In this document: positions 25,344-36,253 of the stretch, piece after piece | Numbering within the stretch: position 1 is the first letter of the stretch | Layout: every line of letters begins with the position of its first letter | NCBI RefSeq assembly: GCF_013003985.1 | Contig: NZ_CP053073.1 | Location: 2,976,001-3,040,000 of the forward strand | Origin: Usitatibacter palustris | GTDB lineage: Bacteria; Pseudomonadota; Gammaproteobacteria; Burkholderiales; Usitatibacteraceae | Reading direction: 5' to 3' | Length of the DNA: 64,000 bases | Notes under the pieces: generated by a model | What the model was told of the DNA's origin: nothing | The model's database searches: none | The model's input: the letters and a program-made list of their open reading frames with translations, nothing else | Position numbers and translations under genes: made by a program

Positions 25344-27341
25344 TTAGAGGAGTTTGTCTTTCCAGTACCACAGCGTGAGCAACACGAACACGCCGATGAT
25401 CATCGTGAAGGCGTAGTGGTAGACGTAACCGGTCTGCACTTGCCGCACGATCCCCGCGGTCCAGCCGATCAGCCGGGCCGTCCCGTTCACCATGATCCCG
25501 TCGATGACGGTCCTGTCGCCCCACTGCCAGAAGGCCCCGCCGAGCTTGCGTGCGCCGCCGGCGAAGAACCAGTCGTTGAAATCGTCGAAGCCGTACTTGC
25601 GCTCGAGGATGGTGGCGAGCACGCCCGACTTCGCCTTGATCACCGCCGGCAGGTCCGGGCGCAGGATATAGAGGTAGTAAGCGGTGCCGGCGCCCGCGAC
25701 CGCGAGCCAGAACGGCAGTGTGGTCAGCGCGTGCACGACCATCGCGCCGGCGCCGTGGAAGTGCTTGGCCATCTCCGCCATCGTGGCGGTCTTCATGATC
25801 GACTCGGCGAAGTAGCCGCCGTAGAGCATCGGGCCGATCGCGAGCCAGCCGATCACCACCGAAGGAATCGCGAGCAGCACCAGCGGCACCGTCACCACCC
25901 AGGGCGACTCGTGCGGCTCATGCACCTCATGATGTTCTCCGTGTCCTCCGTGCCCTCCGTGTTCATGCTGTACCTCGCGGAAGCGCTCCTTCCCATGGAA
26001 TGCAAAGAACACCAACCGGAACGAATACAACCCACCGACGAACACACCCGCCATCGCCAGCCAGTACGCGAAGTGCGCGCCGGGCGTGGTCGAAAGGTGC
26101 AGCGCCTCGATGATCGAATCCTTGGAGAAGAAGCCCGCGAACGGCGGCAGGCCGGCGTTAGCGAGCGCGCCGATCAGCACCGTGAAGTAGGTGATCGGCA
26201 TGTACTTCCGGAGCCCGCCCATGCGGCGCATGTCCTGCTCGTGGTGCATCGCGATGATCACCGAGCCCGCGCCGAGGAAGAGCACGGCCTTGAAGAACGC
26301 GTGCGTCATCAGGTGGAAGATGCCTACCGAGTAGGCGCCCGCGCCGAGCGCCATCGTCATGTAGCCCAGCTGCGAGAGCGTCGAGTACGCGACCACGCGC
26401 TTGATGTCCGTCTGGACGATCGCGATCAGCGCCATGAAGAACGCCGTGATCGAGCCGATGATCACCACGAAGGTGAGCGCCGTCTGCGAAAGCTCGAACA
26501 GCGGCGACATGCGCGCCACCATGAAGATGCCCGCCGTCACCATCGTCGCCGCGTGGATCAGCGCGGAGATCGGCGTCGGGCCTTCCATCGAATCCGGCAG
26601 CCACACGTGCAGCGGGAACTGCGCGCTCTTGCCCATCGCGCCGATGAAGAGACCGATGCAGATGATCGTGAGCGCCGACCACTGCACGCCCGGGATGATC
26701 GAGAGCTGCGCGCCGGCGAACTTCCTGGCGCCTTCGAACACCGGCTGGTAGTCGAGCGTGCCGAAGATCATGAAGATGATGGCGATGCCCATCAGGAAAC
26801 CGAAGTCCCCGACCCGGTTCACCAGGAAGGCCTTGAGGTTCGCGTAGATCGCCGTGGGGCGCGTGAACCAGAAGCCGATGAGGAGGTAGGAGACGAGGCC
26901 CACCGCTTCCCAGCCGAAGAACAGCTGCAGGAAGTTGTTCGCCATCACCAGCATCATCATCGAGAAGGTGAACAGCGAGATGTAGCAGAAGAAGCGCTGG
27001 TAGCCCGGGTCCTCGGCCATGTAGCCGATGGTGTAGACGTGGACCATCAGCGACACGAACGTGACCACCGTCATCATGGTCACGGTGAGCGGATCGATGA
27101 GGAAGCCCACCTGCAGGCTCCAGCCTTCGCCCGCGGCCCAGGTGTAGAGCGTGGCGTTCAGGCGGCCACCGTCCATGACCTGCTGGAACGCGACGAGCGA
27201 TGCGATGAGCGACACCAGCACGGAGACGATCGTCACCCAGTGCGAGAACGACCGGCCGAGCTTCCAGCCGAGGAAGCCCGCGAGGATGGCGCCGACGAGG
27301 GGCGCGAATGCGGCGATCTGGGAAAGGGTCATCAAGTCCAT
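25344..27341 (-). CDS. nuoL: NADH-quinone oxidoreductase subunit L
   Basis: A 665-aa antiporter-like subunit with the long C-terminal lateral helix. Conserved points are the TM5 Glu (LQLFFGWEAVGLVSYLLIGF), the TM7 Lys (MGKSAQFPLHVWLPDSMEGP) and TDIKRVVAYSTLSQLGYMTM. A cytoplasmic loop at about residues 465-485 is very His-rich (HEHGGHGGHGEHHEVHEPHE), partly encoded by 9-bp tandem units at 25935-25970; such His-rich loops occur in other betaproteobacterial NuoL proteins. It starts 2 bp after the nuoK stop. Confidence 0.95.
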   Translation of the reverse strand: MDLMTLSQIAAFAPLVGAILAGFLGWKLGRSFSHWVTIVSVLVSLIASLVAFQQVMDGGRLNATLYTWAAGEGWSLQVGFLIDPLTVTMMTVVTFVSLMVHVYTIGYMAEDPGYQRFFCYISLFTFSMMMLVMANNFLQLFFGWEAVGLVSYLLIGFWFTRPTAIYANLKAFLVNRVGDFGFLMGIAIIFMIFGTLDYQPVFEGARKFAGAQLSIIPGVQWSALTIICIGLFIGAMGKSAQFPLHVWLPDSMEGPTPISALIHAATMVTAGIFMVARMSPLFELSQTALTFVVIIGSITAFFMALIAIVQTDIKRVVAYSTLSQLGYMTMALGAGAYSVGIFHLMTHAFFKAVLFLGAGSVIIAMHHEQDMRRMGGLRKYMPITYFTVLIGALANAGLPPFAGFFSKDSIIEALHLSTTPGAHFAYWLAMAGVFVGGLYSFRLVFFAFHGKERFREVQHEHGGHGGHGEHHEVHEPHESPWVVTVPLVLLAIPSVVIGWLAIGPMLYGGYFAESIMKTATMAEMAKHFHGAGAMVVHALTTLPFWLAVAGAGTAYYLYILRPDLPAVIKAKSGVLATILERKYGFDDFNDWFFAGGARKLGGAFWQWGDRTVIDGIMVNGTARLIGWTAGIVRQVQTGYVYHYAFTMIIGVFVLLTLWYWKDKLL

Positions 27342-27343
27342 GG

Positions 27344-27649
27344 CTAGCCCTTGAGACTTCCGAGGTCGTCGACGTTGATCGAGCGCAGGTTGCGGAACAG
27401 CACCACGAGGATCGCGAGGCCGATGGCCGATTCAGCCGCGGCCACCGTGAGGATGAAGAACACGAACACCTGGCCGGAGAGGTCGTTCAGGAAGTACGAG
27501 AACGCCACGAAGTTCATGTTCACGGCGAGCAGCATCAACTCGATGGCCATGAGCAGCACGATCAGGTTCTTCCGGTTGAGGAAGATGCCCACGACGCCGA
27601 TCGCGAACAGCAGCGCGCCGAGGACCAGGAAGTGGCTGAGCGGGATCAT
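27344..27649 (-). CDS. nuoK: NADH-quinone oxidoreductase subunit K
   Basis: A 101-aa membrane subunit with three helices. It has the two buried Glu residues of the proton path in [20 protein letters not shown] and [20 protein letters not shown]. The length is typical (about 100). Its ATG overlaps the nuoJ stop (ATGA, 27646-27649). Confidence 0.95.
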   Translation of the reverse strand: MIPLSHFLVLGALLFAIGVVGIFLNRKNLIVLLMAIELMLLAVNMNFVAFSYFLNDLSGQVFVFFILTVAAAESAIGLAILVVLFRNLRSINVDDLGSLKG

Positions 27650-28233
27650 CGGTCGTCCTTCACGATGGTCAGGCGGTCGGCCTTGGTCGCCGCGAGCTGC
27701 ATGCGCGGATCCTGGTACTTCGTTTCCTTGCGGCGGCGGTAGGTCAGCGCGATGGCCGCCACGATCGCCACGAGCAGCACCACCGCGGCCAGCTCGAAGG
27801 GGAAGACGTAGTCGGTGTAGATCACGCGGCCGAGCTCACGCGTATTCGAGTAGCCCGGCGGCGGCGCGCCCGGCCCGATCGCGCGCGAGAACTCGCGCGA
27901 CCCAAGGACGAGTACGAGCTCCAGCGCCATGAGCAGGCCCAGGCCACCCGCGAGCGGCAGGTGCTTCCAGAAGCCCTCGCGCAGCTTGTCGAAATTGATG
28001 TCGAGCATCATCACGACGAACAGGAACAGCACCATCACCGCGCCCACGTAGACGAGGATCAGCGTGACGGCGAGGAACTCCGCGTAGAGCAGCAGCCAGA
28101 TCGCCGAAGCCGTGAAGAAGCACAGGACCAGGAACAGCACCGCGTGCACGGGGTTGCGTGCGGTGATCACGCGCAGCGCGCTCAGCACGAGCACCACGCT
28201 GAAGAAATAGAAGATCGCGAGCTGGAGGGTCAT
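27646..28233 (-). CDS. nuoJ: NADH-quinone oxidoreductase subunit J
   Basis: A 195-aa membrane subunit of complex I. The TM3 segment [20 protein letters not shown] with the flexible pi-bulge Tyr/Gly region is characteristic. The C-terminal tail [20 protein letters not shown] is basic and cytoplasmic. It is directly adjacent to nuoI (stop at 28234) and overlaps nuoK by 4 nt. Confidence 0.94.
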   Translation of the reverse strand: MTLQLAIFYFFSVVLVLSALRVITARNPVHAVLFLVLCFFTASAIWLLLYAEFLAVTLILVYVGAVMVLFLFVVMMLDINFDKLREGFWKHLPLAGGLGLLMALELVLVLGSREFSRAIGPGAPPPGYSNTRELGRVIYTDYVFPFELAAVVLLVAIVAAIALTYRRRKETKYQDPRMQLAATKADRLTIVKDDR

Positions 28234-28725
28234 TTAGCGGTAGGCCGCGTCGTCGGCACGGTCGGCCGCGATCTGCGCTTCGTACTGGTCGCCGATCGCG
28301 AGCAGCATCGGCTTGGTGTAGTAGAGGTCGCCGCGCGCTTCCCCGTGGTACTCGAGGATGCGTGTCTCGACGATGGAATCGACCGGGCAGGATTCCTCGC
28401 AGAAGCCGCAGAAGATGCACTTCGTGAGGTCGATGTCGTAGCGCGTCGTGCGGCGCGTGCCGTCGTCGCGGGCTTCGGATTCGATGGTGATCGCCAGCGC
28501 CGGGCACACCGCCTCGCACAGCTTGCACGCGATGCAGCGCTCTTCCCCGTTGGGATAGCGGCGCAAGGCGTGCAGCCCGCGGAAGCGCGGCCCCTGGGGC
28601 GTCTTCTCCTCGGGGAACATCACCGTGACCTTGCGGGCGAACAGGTGGCGACCGGTGAGCTGCAGGCCCTTCACGAGCTCCCCGAGCATGAGGCTTTGCG
28701 CGATTTCGCGGGCGCGGTTGAACAT
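28234..28725 (-). CDS. nuoI: NADH-quinone oxidoreductase subunit I (2x[4Fe-4S])
   Basis: A 163-aa peripheral-arm subunit carrying clusters N6a and N6b. Two ferredoxin motifs are complete: [12 protein letters not shown] and [12 protein letters not shown]. The protein relays electrons toward N2 in NuoB. ATG at 28725 ([20 protein letters not shown]) was chosen as the family start; the frame upstream is not NuoI-like. It starts 2 bp after nuoH. Confidence 0.95.
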   Translation of the reverse strand: MFNRAREIAQSLMLGELVKGLQLTGRHLFARKVTVMFPEEKTPQGPRFRGLHALRRYPNGEERCIACKLCEAVCPALAITIESEARDDGTRRTTRYDIDLTKCIFCGFCEESCPVDSIVETRILEYHGEARGDLYYTKPMLLAIGDQYEAQIAADRADDAAYR

Positions 28726-28727
28726 GG

Positions 28728-29837
28728 TCACTTTCCGAACCAGATCGAGAACGGCGGCGTGCTCGCGAGCGGCTCGAGCATCATCACGCCCACGACCGTG
28801 ATCCACACCAGCGTGATCGGGATGAACACCTTCCAGCCCAACCGCATGATCTGGTCGTAGCGATAGCGCGGGAAGGAAGCGCGGATCCACAGGAACACGA
28901 ACATGAAGAACGCGATCTTCCCGAGGAACCACCAGATGCCGGGCGCGCCGAGGAAGCCCCACGACACCGGGAACGGCGAGAGCCAGCCGCCCAGGAAGAG
29001 CACGCTCGCGAGCACGCCCACGAGGATCATGTTGGCGTACTCCGCGAGGAAGAACACCGCGAAGGCCATGCCCGAGTACTCGACGTGGAAGCCCGCGACG
29101 ATTTCGCTCTCGCCCTCGGCGACGTCGAACGGGTGGCGGTTCGTTTCCGCGAGGCCCGCGATGAAGTACACGATGAACAGCGGGAAGAGCGGAATGAAGA
29201 ACCACTCGAGCATCCCGTAGTCGCCGCCCTGGCGCATCACGATCTGCGTGAGGTTCATGCTCTGGCCGGCCATGAGCGCGCCCACGAGGGCGAAGCCCAT
29301 CGCGATTTCGTACGAGACGACTTGCGCGGCCGAGCGCAGCGCGCCGATGAAGGCGTACTTCGAATTCGAGGCCCAGCCGGCGATGATGATTCCGTAGACG
29401 CCCATCGAGGTGAGCGCCAGCACGACGAGCAATCCTGCGTCGACGTTCGCGATCACCCAGCCCGGCGCGAAGGGCACCACGGCCCACACGCCCAGCGCAG
29501 GAGCGACGGCGATGATCGGCGCGAGCAGGAACAGGCCCTTCGAGGCGCCCGTCGGAATGATCTGCTCCTTCATGAGGAGCTTGATCGCATCGGCGATGGG
29601 CTGGAGGATGCCCTTGAAGCCCACGCGGTTCGGGCCCTTGCGCACCTGGATCCAGCCGATGACCCAGCGCTCGACGAGCTGGTAGTAGAGGACCGTGAGC
29701 AGCAGGGGTACCAGCACCATCACGATGCCGGCCAGCGCCTTCGCGAACGTCCACGCCGTCGGGCCGTACTGCGGACCGAAGGTGCTCATGAAGCCGCCTT
29801 CGGCGGTCGTCATGACGTTGTTGAAGATCTCGATCAT
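28728..29837 (-). CDS. nuoH: NADH-quinone oxidoreductase subunit H
   Basis: A 369-aa membrane subunit forming the quinone chamber with NuoB and NuoD. Signature segments are [40 protein letters not shown] and the Glu-rich loop [20 protein letters not shown] followed by [13 protein letters not shown]. The length is a little above E. coli NuoH. ATG overlaps the nuoG stop (ATGA, 29834-29837). Confidence 0.95.
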   Translation of the reverse strand: MIEIFNNVMTTAEGGFMSTFGPQYGPTAWTFAKALAGIVMVLVPLLLTVLYYQLVERWVIGWIQVRKGPNRVGFKGILQPIADAIKLLMKEQIIPTGASKGLFLLAPIIAVAPALGVWAVVPFAPGWVIANVDAGLLVVLALTSMGVYGIIIAGWASNSKYAFIGALRSAAQVVSYEIAMGFALVGALMAGQSMNLTQIVMRQGGDYGMLEWFFIPLFPLFIVYFIAGLAETNRHPFDVAEGESEIVAGFHVEYSGMAFAVFFLAEYANMILVGVLASVLFLGGWLSPFPVSWGFLGAPGIWWFLGKIAFFMFVFLWIRASFPRYRYDQIMRLGWKVFIPITLVWITVVGVMMLEPLASTPPFSIWFGK

Positions 29838-32086
29838 TCCGCGGCGCGCTCCATGGCGATGCGCTCGGCGGAGAGCGGGCCTTCGCCCAGGCTCGCCGTC
29901 TCGGCGATCGAACGCGCGGCCCGGATGCAGCCCTCAGGCACCGCGGCATCGATGGCGGCGGCGAGGATGGCTTCACCGCCGCCCTGCCGCAGCTTCACGT
30001 GATCACCCGCGCCGAGGCCCAGGGACGCATAGGTCGCGGCACTCATGCGCGCCACGCTGGCGTTCTTCGCGTCGGTGGTCTTCTGCAGCGGCTGCGAGCG
30101 GCGAACGATCGCGTCGGTCGCGTAGATCGGGACTTCGACGATGCGTTCGAGCCCACCGGCCCCGCCCTTGGGCGAGATCGAACCGGGTGCCGTATTGCCG
30201 AGGCCCTTCGTGGCCCACGCCTGCAAGTCAGGTGCGATACCCGCGCGAACGGCTTCGAGCGTCTCGGCTTCGAAGCCGGGGAGGCCCAGCATGTGGCCGA
30301 GCACGCGCAGGACCTTCCAGGCGGGACGCGATTCGCCCAGCGGCTTCACCACCGCGTTGAACGACTGCGCGCGGCCTTCCATGTTCACGAACGTGCCGCC
30401 GGTTTCGGTGAACGGCGCGATCGGCAGCACGACGTGCGCGTGATCGAAAGCCTGGTTGCGATAAGCCGCGAGCGCGACGACGAACTCCGCGCCCGCGAGT
30501 GCCTTGCCTGCGCCGGGCGCGCAATCGAGGTCGGCTTCAAGGCCGGCGAGGATGTAGGCCTTGCGCGGCGTACTGATCATCGCGTGCGCGTCGAGGCCCT
30601 TCGTGGGCACGGCGCCGGCGAGATGCGCGCCCACGCTGTTCGCGCCTTCGGGAAGGATGCCAACCGTCGCGCCCGTGTTGCCCGCGATTTCGTGCGCGGT
30701 CGCGAGGAGTGCCGCGAAATCGGGATGCTGCTGCGCGTAGTGGCCGAGGATGATCGCCTTGCGGCCTTCGCCTTCGAGGCGCGAGGCGCTGTCGCGCAGC
30801 GCATCGACGAGCGTCGAGGGCTTCACGATGCGCCGGCTCGCCACCGGCATCAGGAGGTCGTCGTCGACCACGTGCACCACGTGGACTTCGAGGCCCTTCT
30901 TGGCCGCGGCGCGCAGGCGCGTCGAGAGCAGCGGTTGTTCCTTGCGCAGCGTGCAGCCCACGAGCATCACGCCCTTGAGCGAGGCGATGTCGGAGACCGG
31001 CATGCCGAGCCACGGAGCACCGGCAGGCTTCGCACGGAAATCGCTCTGGCGCACGCGGTGGTCCACGTTGTCGGAGCCCAGGCCGCGCGCGAGCTTCGCG
31101 GCGAGGTGGAACTCTTCGACGCTGAGGTTGGGCGCGAGCAGCGTGCCGAGCGCCTCGGGGCCGTGCTTGGCGACGGCATCCTTCAGGCCGCGCGCGGCGA
31201 TGTCGAGCGCTTCCGCCCAATCGCATTCGGCCCAGCCGCTCGCGCGCCGCACCATCGGGCGCTGCAGGCGGTCTTCGGCGTTCAGGCCTTCATAGGCGAA
31301 GCGGTCGCGGTCGGAGATCCAGCATTCGTTGAGCGACTCGTTCTCGAGCGGCAGCACGCGCATCACGCGGTCCTGCTTCACCTGCACGACGAGGTTCGAG
31401 CCGAGCGAATCGTGCGCGCCCACCGACTTGCGGCGCGAGAGCTCCCACGAGCGCGCGGTGTAGCGGAAGGGCTTCGAGGTCAGCGCGCCGACGGGGCAGA
31501 GATCAATCATGTTGCCCGAGACTTCGGAGTCCACGGTCTTGCCGACGAACGCGAGGATCTCGGCGTGCTCGCCGCGCCCGGCCATGCCGAGCTCCATGAT
31601 GCCGGCGACTTCCTGGCCGAAGCGAACGCAGCGCGTGCAGTGAATGCACCGCGTCATGTCCGTGGAGATGAGCGGGCCGAGGTTCTTGTTCACGACGACG
31701 CGCTTTTCTTCCTGGTAGCGCGAAGCCGACCCGCCGTAGCCCACGGCGAGATCCTGCAGCTGGCACTCGCCGCCCTGGTCGCAGATCGGGCAATCGAGCG
31801 GATGGTTGATCAGCAGGAACTCCATCACGCCCTTCTGCGCGTCGACGGCCTGCGTGGAGTGCGTCTGGACCTTCATGCCCTCGGTGGCGGGTGTCGCGCA
31901 GGCCGGCAGCGGCTTGGGCGCCTTCTCCACTTGAACCAGGCACATGCGGCAGTTGGCCGCGATCGTGAGCTTCTTGTGATAGCAGAAGTGCGGCACGAAG
32001 ATGCCGAGCTTGTTGGCGGCATCCATCACCGTCTGGCCGCCTTCGACCTGGACCGCCTTGCCGTCGATTTCCAGATTGATGGCCAT
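29834..32086 (-). CDS. nuoG: NADH-quinone oxidoreductase subunit G
   Basis: A 750-aa Fe-S subunit. It has the N-terminal [2Fe-2S] site (FCYHKK, CRMC and [10 protein letters not shown] cysteines), the His-containing [4Fe-4S] site [20 protein letters not shown], and [16 protein letters not shown] with a later DLCPVGALT for the next cluster. A molybdopterin-oxidoreductase-like domain without cofactor follows from about residue 220. ATG at 32086 ([17 protein letters not shown]) is the family start, 2 bp after nuoF. Confidence 0.95.
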   Translation of the reverse strand: MAINLEIDGKAVQVEGGQTVMDAANKLGIFVPHFCYHKKLTIAANCRMCLVQVEKAPKPLPACATPATEGMKVQTHSTQAVDAQKGVMEFLLINHPLDCPICDQGGECQLQDLAVGYGGSASRYQEEKRVVVNKNLGPLISTDMTRCIHCTRCVRFGQEVAGIMELGMAGRGEHAEILAFVGKTVDSEVSGNMIDLCPVGALTSKPFRYTARSWELSRRKSVGAHDSLGSNLVVQVKQDRVMRVLPLENESLNECWISDRDRFAYEGLNAEDRLQRPMVRRASGWAECDWAEALDIAARGLKDAVAKHGPEALGTLLAPNLSVEEFHLAAKLARGLGSDNVDHRVRQSDFRAKPAGAPWLGMPVSDIASLKGVMLVGCTLRKEQPLLSTRLRAAAKKGLEVHVVHVVDDDLLMPVASRRIVKPSTLVDALRDSASRLEGEGRKAIILGHYAQQHPDFAALLATAHEIAGNTGATVGILPEGANSVGAHLAGAVPTKGLDAHAMISTPRKAYILAGLEADLDCAPGAGKALAGAEFVVALAAYRNQAFDHAHVVLPIAPFTETGGTFVNMEGRAQSFNAVVKPLGESRPAWKVLRVLGHMLGLPGFEAETLEAVRAGIAPDLQAWATKGLGNTAPGSISPKGGAGGLERIVEVPIYATDAIVRRSQPLQKTTDAKNASVARMSAATYASLGLGAGDHVKLRQGGGEAILAAAIDAAVPEGCIRAARSIAETASLGEGPLSAERIAMERAAE

Positions 32087-32088
32087 GT

Positions 32089-33423
32089 TCAGTCCGCCGC
32101 CATTCGAGACGCATCGTGCGACGCGGAGCTGTAACCGCCCGCCTTCACCGTGCAGCACTTGTTGTGGATGTGGTGCTCGAATTCCTCGCGATATACCTTC
32201 ACGAACGCGCGCACCGGCATGGCCGCGGCGTCGCCCAGCGCGCAGATCGTGCGGCCCTGGATGTTGTCGGCGAGGTTGAGCAGCAGGTCGAGATCCTCGG
32301 GACGACCCTCGCCCGTCTCGATGCGCTTGATGATTCTGTAGAGCCAGCCGGTACCTTCGCGGCACGGCGTGCACTGCCCGCAGGACTCTTCGAAGTAGAA
32401 GTACGCCAGGCGTTCGGCGGCCTTCACCATGCAGGTGTCTTCGTCCATCACGATCACCGCACCGGAGCCCAGGAACGAGCCGGCCTTGGCGATCGAGTCG
32501 TAATCCATGTCCATCGCCATCATCACGTCGGCGGGGAGGACCGGCATCGATGAGCCGCCCGGGATCACGCCCTTCAGTTTCTTGCCGCCGCGCATGCCGC
32601 CGGCCATCTCGAGCAGCTTCGCGAACGGCGTGCCCAGCTTGATCTCGTAGTTGCCCGGCTTGTTCACGTGGCCCGAGATCGAGAAGATCTTCGTGCCGCC
32701 GTTGTTGGGCTTGCCCTGCGCGAGGAACCAGTCGGCGCCATTCACGAGGATCGAGGGCACCGCGGCGAACGTCTCGGTGTTGTTGATCGTCGTGGGCTTG
32801 CCATACAAACCATAGCTAGCGGGGAACGGCGGCTTGAAGCGCGGCTGGCCCTTCTTGCCTTCGAGGGACTCGAGCAGGGCCGTTTCCTCGCCGCAGATGT
32901 ACGCGCCGTAGCCGTGGTGGGCGTGGAGGTCGAAATCGAATCCGCCGCCGAGGACGTTGCGGCCGAGATAGCCGGCCGCACGCGCTTCCTCGAGCGCCTT
33001 CTCGAAGATCTCGTACTCGCTCCAGATCTCGCCGTGGATGTAGTTGTAGCCCACGGTGGCACCAATCGAGTAGCCCGCGATGATCATCCCTTCGATGAGG
33101 ATGTGCGGGTTGTAGCGGATGATGTCGCGGTCCTTGAACGTGCCCGGCTCGCCCTCGTCCGAATTGCAGACGATGTACTTCTGGCCGGTGAAGTTCTTGG
33201 GCATGAAGGACCACTTGAGGCCCGTCGGGAAGCCTGCGCCGCCGCGCCCGCGCAGCGCCGACTTCTTCACCTCGGCGATGACGGCGTCGGGCGTGAGCTT
33301 CTCGTTCACGATCTTGCGAAGCGCCTGGTAGCCGCCGCGCGCCTCGTAGTCCTTGAGGTGCCAGTTGGCGCCGTCCAGGCCCTTCATGATGACGGCGTCC
33401 GGACCGTAGTCGAGCATCGTCAT
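32089..33423 (-). CDS. nuoF: NADH-quinone oxidoreductase subunit F (NADH/FMN site)
   Basis: A 444-aa flavoprotein that oxidises [22 protein letters not shown] is the NADH glycine-rich loop, [20 protein letters not shown] binds FMN, and [15 protein letters not shown] with a later [10 protein letters not shown] cysteine holds cluster N3. The C-terminus has about 20 extra residues ([18 protein letters not shown]) of unknown value. ATG at 33423 overlaps the nuoE stop (ATGA); an ATG two codons later is the alternative. Confidence 0.95.
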   Translation of the reverse strand: MTMLDYGPDAVIMKGLDGANWHLKDYEARGGYQALRKIVNEKLTPDAVIAEVKKSALRGRGGAGFPTGLKWSFMPKNFTGQKYIVCNSDEGEPGTFKDRDIIRYNPHILIEGMIIAGYSIGATVGYNYIHGEIWSEYEIFEKALEEARAAGYLGRNVLGGGFDFDLHAHHGYGAYICGEETALLESLEGKKGQPRFKPPFPASYGLYGKPTTINNTETFAAVPSILVNGADWFLAQGKPNNGGTKIFSISGHVNKPGNYEIKLGTPFAKLLEMAGGMRGGKKLKGVIPGGSSMPVLPADVMMAMDMDYDSIAKAGSFLGSGAVIVMDEDTCMVKAAERLAYFYFEESCGQCTPCREGTGWLYRIIKRIETGEGRPEDLDLLLNLADNIQGRTICALGDAAAMPVRAFVKVYREEFEHHIHNKCCTVKAGGYSSASHDASRMAAD

Positions 33424-33899
33424 TTGAGTTCCTCGATCAGCTTGTCCAGCTTCTCGTGGCTCATGAAGCTGCACATGCGCTTGTTGTTCACGATGAGCAC
33501 CGGCGCATCGCCGCACGCCCCCATGCACTCGCCTTCCTTCAGCGTGAAGCGGCCGTCGGCGGTGGTCTCGTTGAATCCCACGCCCAGCTTGTGCTTCAAA
33601 TGCTCGGCGGCATCGACGCCACCGGAGAGCGCGCACGGGAGGTTCGTGCAGACGGTGATCTTGTGCCGGCCCGCGGGGGCGCGGTTGTACATGTTGTAGA
33701 AGGTCGCGACTTCATACACGGCCACCGGCGCCATGCCGAGGACCTTCGCGACTTCCTCCATCAATTCGTTGGAGAGCCACTGGTGCTCGTCCTGCGCGAT
33801 GGCGAGCGCGCTCATCACGGCCGACTGGCGCTGCTCGGGCGGATACTTCGCCGCTTCGCGCTCGATGCGCTGCAGGGAGCCGGAGGAGAGCAGGCCCAT
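33420..33899 (-). CDS. nuoE: NADH-quinone oxidoreductase subunit E ([2Fe-2S])
   Basis: A 159-aa thioredoxin-fold subunit carrying cluster N1a. Four cysteine ligands are present in [13 protein letters not shown] and [15 protein letters not shown]. The N-terminal helical part ([19 protein letters not shown]) is typical. It begins 2 bp after the cupin stop, so in this genome it is separated from nuoD by the cupin gene. Confidence 0.95.
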   Translation of the reverse strand: MGLLSSGSLQRIEREAAKYPPEQRQSAVMSALAIAQDEHQWLSNELMEEVAKVLGMAPVAVYEVATFYNMYNRAPAGRHKITVCTNLPCALSGGVDAAEHLKHKLGVGFNETTADGRFTLKEGECMGACGDAPVLIVNNKRMCSFMSHEKLDKLIEELK

Positions 33900-33901
33900 G
33901 C

Positions 33902-34396
33902 TTATTCGTCCTTCCAGTAATCGACGGCCGCGTTGGCCATCGTCATGTGCTTGAGGCGGCTCGGTGAATTGCCGCCGTACGCGCCGATCTTCTTCGAATC
34001 GGGGTACTCGCAGACTTCGGCGGGCATCATCGTCGACACCGAGATGTACGCGAGCTCCGCATTGGAATCGTTGACCAGCTGGTGCGCCGTATCGGGGCCG
34101 CCCACGGGACAGCAGATGACATCGCCGGCGCGAACCTTCCGCGTCTCGGTTCCGTAGCGCAGCGTGCCGGTGCCCTTCACGATGAAGAACATTTCTTCCT
34201 CGGCGGCGTGGCTGTGGAACGGGCAGGAGACCTTGCCGGGCTGGACCACGTCGTACGAATAGCCGAGTTCCTTCGCGCCGAGGAGCTGGCCGATGCGCGC
34301 GGACTCGCCCTCGAACTTGCCGCCGACAGCCGAGAACTTCTCGAGCTTCAGCTCATCGAGGTTGACGACCTTCGTATCGATGACCCGCTTGATCAT
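33902..34396 (-). CDS. Cupin-domain protein inside the nuo operon
   Basis: A 164-aa single-domain cupin. Motif 1 has H61, H63 and E68 ([16 protein letters not shown]) and motif 2 has [20 protein letters not shown] with H105 and N109, so a mononuclear metal site looks intact. Three cysteines (58, 95, 96) lie close to it. The ATG at 34396 overlaps the nuoD stop (ATGA) and the stop is 2 bp from nuoE, so it is translated as part of the complex I mRNA. It is not a standard complex I subunit. Possible roles are a small-molecule enzyme, sensor or assembly helper; none is shown. Confidence 0.85.
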   Translation of the reverse strand: MIKRVIDTKVVNLDELKLEKFSAVGGKFEGESARIGQLLGAKELGYSYDVVQPGKVSCPFHSHAAEEEMFFIVKGTGTLRYGTETRKVRAGDVICCPVGGPDTAHQLVNDSNAELAYISVSTMMPAEVCEYPDSKKIGAYGGNSPSRLKHMTMANAAVDYWKDE

Positions 34397-35646
34397 CGAT
34401 CGATCTCCCCGAACACGATGTCCATCGTCCCGATGATGGCCACGACGTCGGCGATCATGTGGCCCTTGGCGATCTCGTCGAGGGCCGCGAGGTGCGGAAA
34501 GCCCGGAGCGCGAATCTTCACGCGCCACGGCTTGTTCGCGCCGTCGGAGACCAGGAAGATCCCGAACTCGCCCTTCGGATGCTCGACCGCCGCATACGCT
34601 TCGCCCGGCGGCACGTGGAAGCCTTCGGTGAAGAGCTTGAAGTGGTGGATCAGCTCTTCCATCGAGGTCTTCATCTCCTCGCGCGAAGGCGGGGCGACCT
34701 TGTGGTTCGAGGTGATGACCGGGCCGGGGTTCTTCCGGAGCCAGTCGATGCACTGCTGGATGATGCGGTTGGACTCGCGCATTTCCTGCACGCGAACCAG
34801 GTAGCGGTCGTAGCAATCCCCGGTCTTGCCCACGGGGATGTCGAAGTCCATCTTGTCGTAGACCTCGTAGGGCTGCTTCTTGCGCAGGTCCCACGCAATG
34901 CCCGAGCCGCGGAGCATCGGGCCCGTGAAGCCCAGCGCCTGCGCGCGCTCCGGCGTGACCACACCAATGCCCACCGTGCGCTGCTTCCAGATGCGGTTGT
35001 CGGTGAGCAGCGTCTCGTAGTCGTCCACGTAGCCGGGGAAGCGCTTGGTGAAATCCTCGATGAAGTCGAGCAGCGAACCCCCGCGGTTCTCGTTGAGGCG
35101 CTTGATCTCGGCCGCGTTCCTCACGTGCGAGGGCAGGTACTGCGGCATCTTCTCGGGAAGATCGCGATACACCCCGCCCGGGCGGTAGTACGCCGCGTGC
35201 ATGCGCGCGCCCGAGACCGCTTCGTAGCAATCCATGAGGTCTTCGCGCTCGCGGAAGGCGTAGAGGAAGACCGTCATCGCGCCGACGTCGAGCGCATGCG
35301 CGCCGAGCCAGAGCAGGTGATTGAGGATGCGCGTGATCTCGTCGAACATCACGCGGATGTATTGCGCGCGCAGCGGCACATCGAGCTCGAGCAGCTTCTC
35401 GATCGCCATCACGTACGCGTGCTCGTTGGACATCATCGACACGTAGTCGAGGCGATCCATGTACGGCACGGTCTGGATGTAGGTGCGCGTCTCGGCGAGC
35501 TTCTCCGTGGCGCGGTGGAGCAGGCCGATGTGCGGATCGGCGCGCTGGATCACTTCGCCGTCGAGCTCGAGCACCAGGCGCAGCACGCCGTGGGCCGCCG
35601 GATGCTGCGGCCCGAAGTTCATCGTGTAGTTGCGGATCTCGGCCAT
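34393..35646 (-). CDS. nuoD: NADH-quinone oxidoreductase subunit D (49 kDa)
   Basis: A 417-aa subunit forming the quinone site with NuoB. Conserved parts are [20 protein letters not shown] with the quinone-binding His, [20 protein letters not shown], and the C-terminal [14 protein letters not shown]. It is a separate gene from nuoC, unlike the nuoCD fusion of enterobacteria. Its ATG overlaps the nuoC stop by one base (TAATG). Confidence 0.96.
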   Translation of the reverse strand: MAEIRNYTMNFGPQHPAAHGVLRLVLELDGEVIQRADPHIGLLHRATEKLAETRTYIQTVPYMDRLDYVSMMSNEHAYVMAIEKLLELDVPLRAQYIRVMFDEITRILNHLLWLGAHALDVGAMTVFLYAFREREDLMDCYEAVSGARMHAAYYRPGGVYRDLPEKMPQYLPSHVRNAAEIKRLNENRGGSLLDFIEDFTKRFPGYVDDYETLLTDNRIWKQRTVGIGVVTPERAQALGFTGPMLRGSGIAWDLRKKQPYEVYDKMDFDIPVGKTGDCYDRYLVRVQEMRESNRIIQQCIDWLRKNPGPVITSNHKVAPPSREEMKTSMEELIHHFKLFTEGFHVPPGEAYAAVEHPKGEFGIFLVSDGANKPWRVKIRAPGFPHLAALDEIAKGHMIADVVAIIGTMDIVFGEIDR

Positions 35647-36251
35647 TATTTCTTCCCCGAGTCGCCGTAGGCGTCTTCACGGATGACGCGCGGCACGATC
35701 TCGCGCGGCTCGATGGACACGGGCTGGTAAATCACGCGCTTCTGCTTGTCGTCGTAGCGCATCTCGACGTACCCGGAGATGGGGAAGTCCTTGCGGAACG
35801 GATGCCCCACGAAGCCGTAGTCGGTGAGGATGCGGCGGAGATCCGGGTGGCCCTTGAAGACGATGCCGTAGAGGTCGAAGGCCTCGCGCTCGAACCAGTT
35901 GGCCGAGGGCCACACGCCCACGAGCGTATCGACGCCGGGAAAATCAGCGGAATCGGCGAACACCTTCACGCGAACGCGCTGGTTCTGCGATATCGACAGC
36001 AGGTTGTAGACGATCGCGAAGCGGCTGCCCTCGTACGACCCCTCGCCGAAACCCTCGTAATCCATGCCGATGAGGTCGATGAGGATCGTGAACGCCAGCG
36101 CGGGATCGTCGCGGAGGATCGTCGCCGCGGCGACGAGATCCGCGGGCGCCACCTCGATCGTGAGCTGGCCACGATAGACGACCTGGCCCTTCAGCCGCGC
36201 GCCGAGCGCGGTGCCGAGGGATGCCTGCAGGGTCGCGAGGTCTTCGGCCAT
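35646..36251 (-). CDS. nuoC: NADH-quinone oxidoreductase subunit C (30 kDa)
   Basis: A 201-aa peripheral-arm subunit. The family signature is [20 protein letters not shown] followed by [23 protein letters not shown] at 36251 is 2 bp after nuoB. The last 30 residues ([20 protein letters not shown]) match the betaproteobacterial form. It contacts NuoD and NuoB. Confidence 0.95.
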   Translation of the reverse strand: MAEDLATLQASLGTALGARLKGQVVYRGQLTIEVAPADLVAAATILRDDPALAFTILIDLIGMDYEGFGEGSYEGSRFAIVYNLLSISQNQRVRVKVFADSADFPGVDTLVGVWPSANWFEREAFDLYGIVFKGHPDLRRILTDYGFVGHPFRKDFPISGYVEMRYDDKQKRVIYQPVSIEPREIVPRVIREDAYGDSGKK

Positions 36252-36253
36252 GG

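Noticed and set aside
25900..26050. Insertion of a mobile repeat breaking nuoL
   Set aside because: The frame stays open, and flanking helices are intact; His-rich loops are known in related NuoL proteins.
23691..27347. A 1218-codon open frame on the plus strand across nuoM and nuoL
   Set aside because: It is antisense to two unmistakable complex I genes. Its product is a low-complexity Glu/Arg/His-rich sequence, the usual artefact of GC-rich codon bias on the opposite strand.
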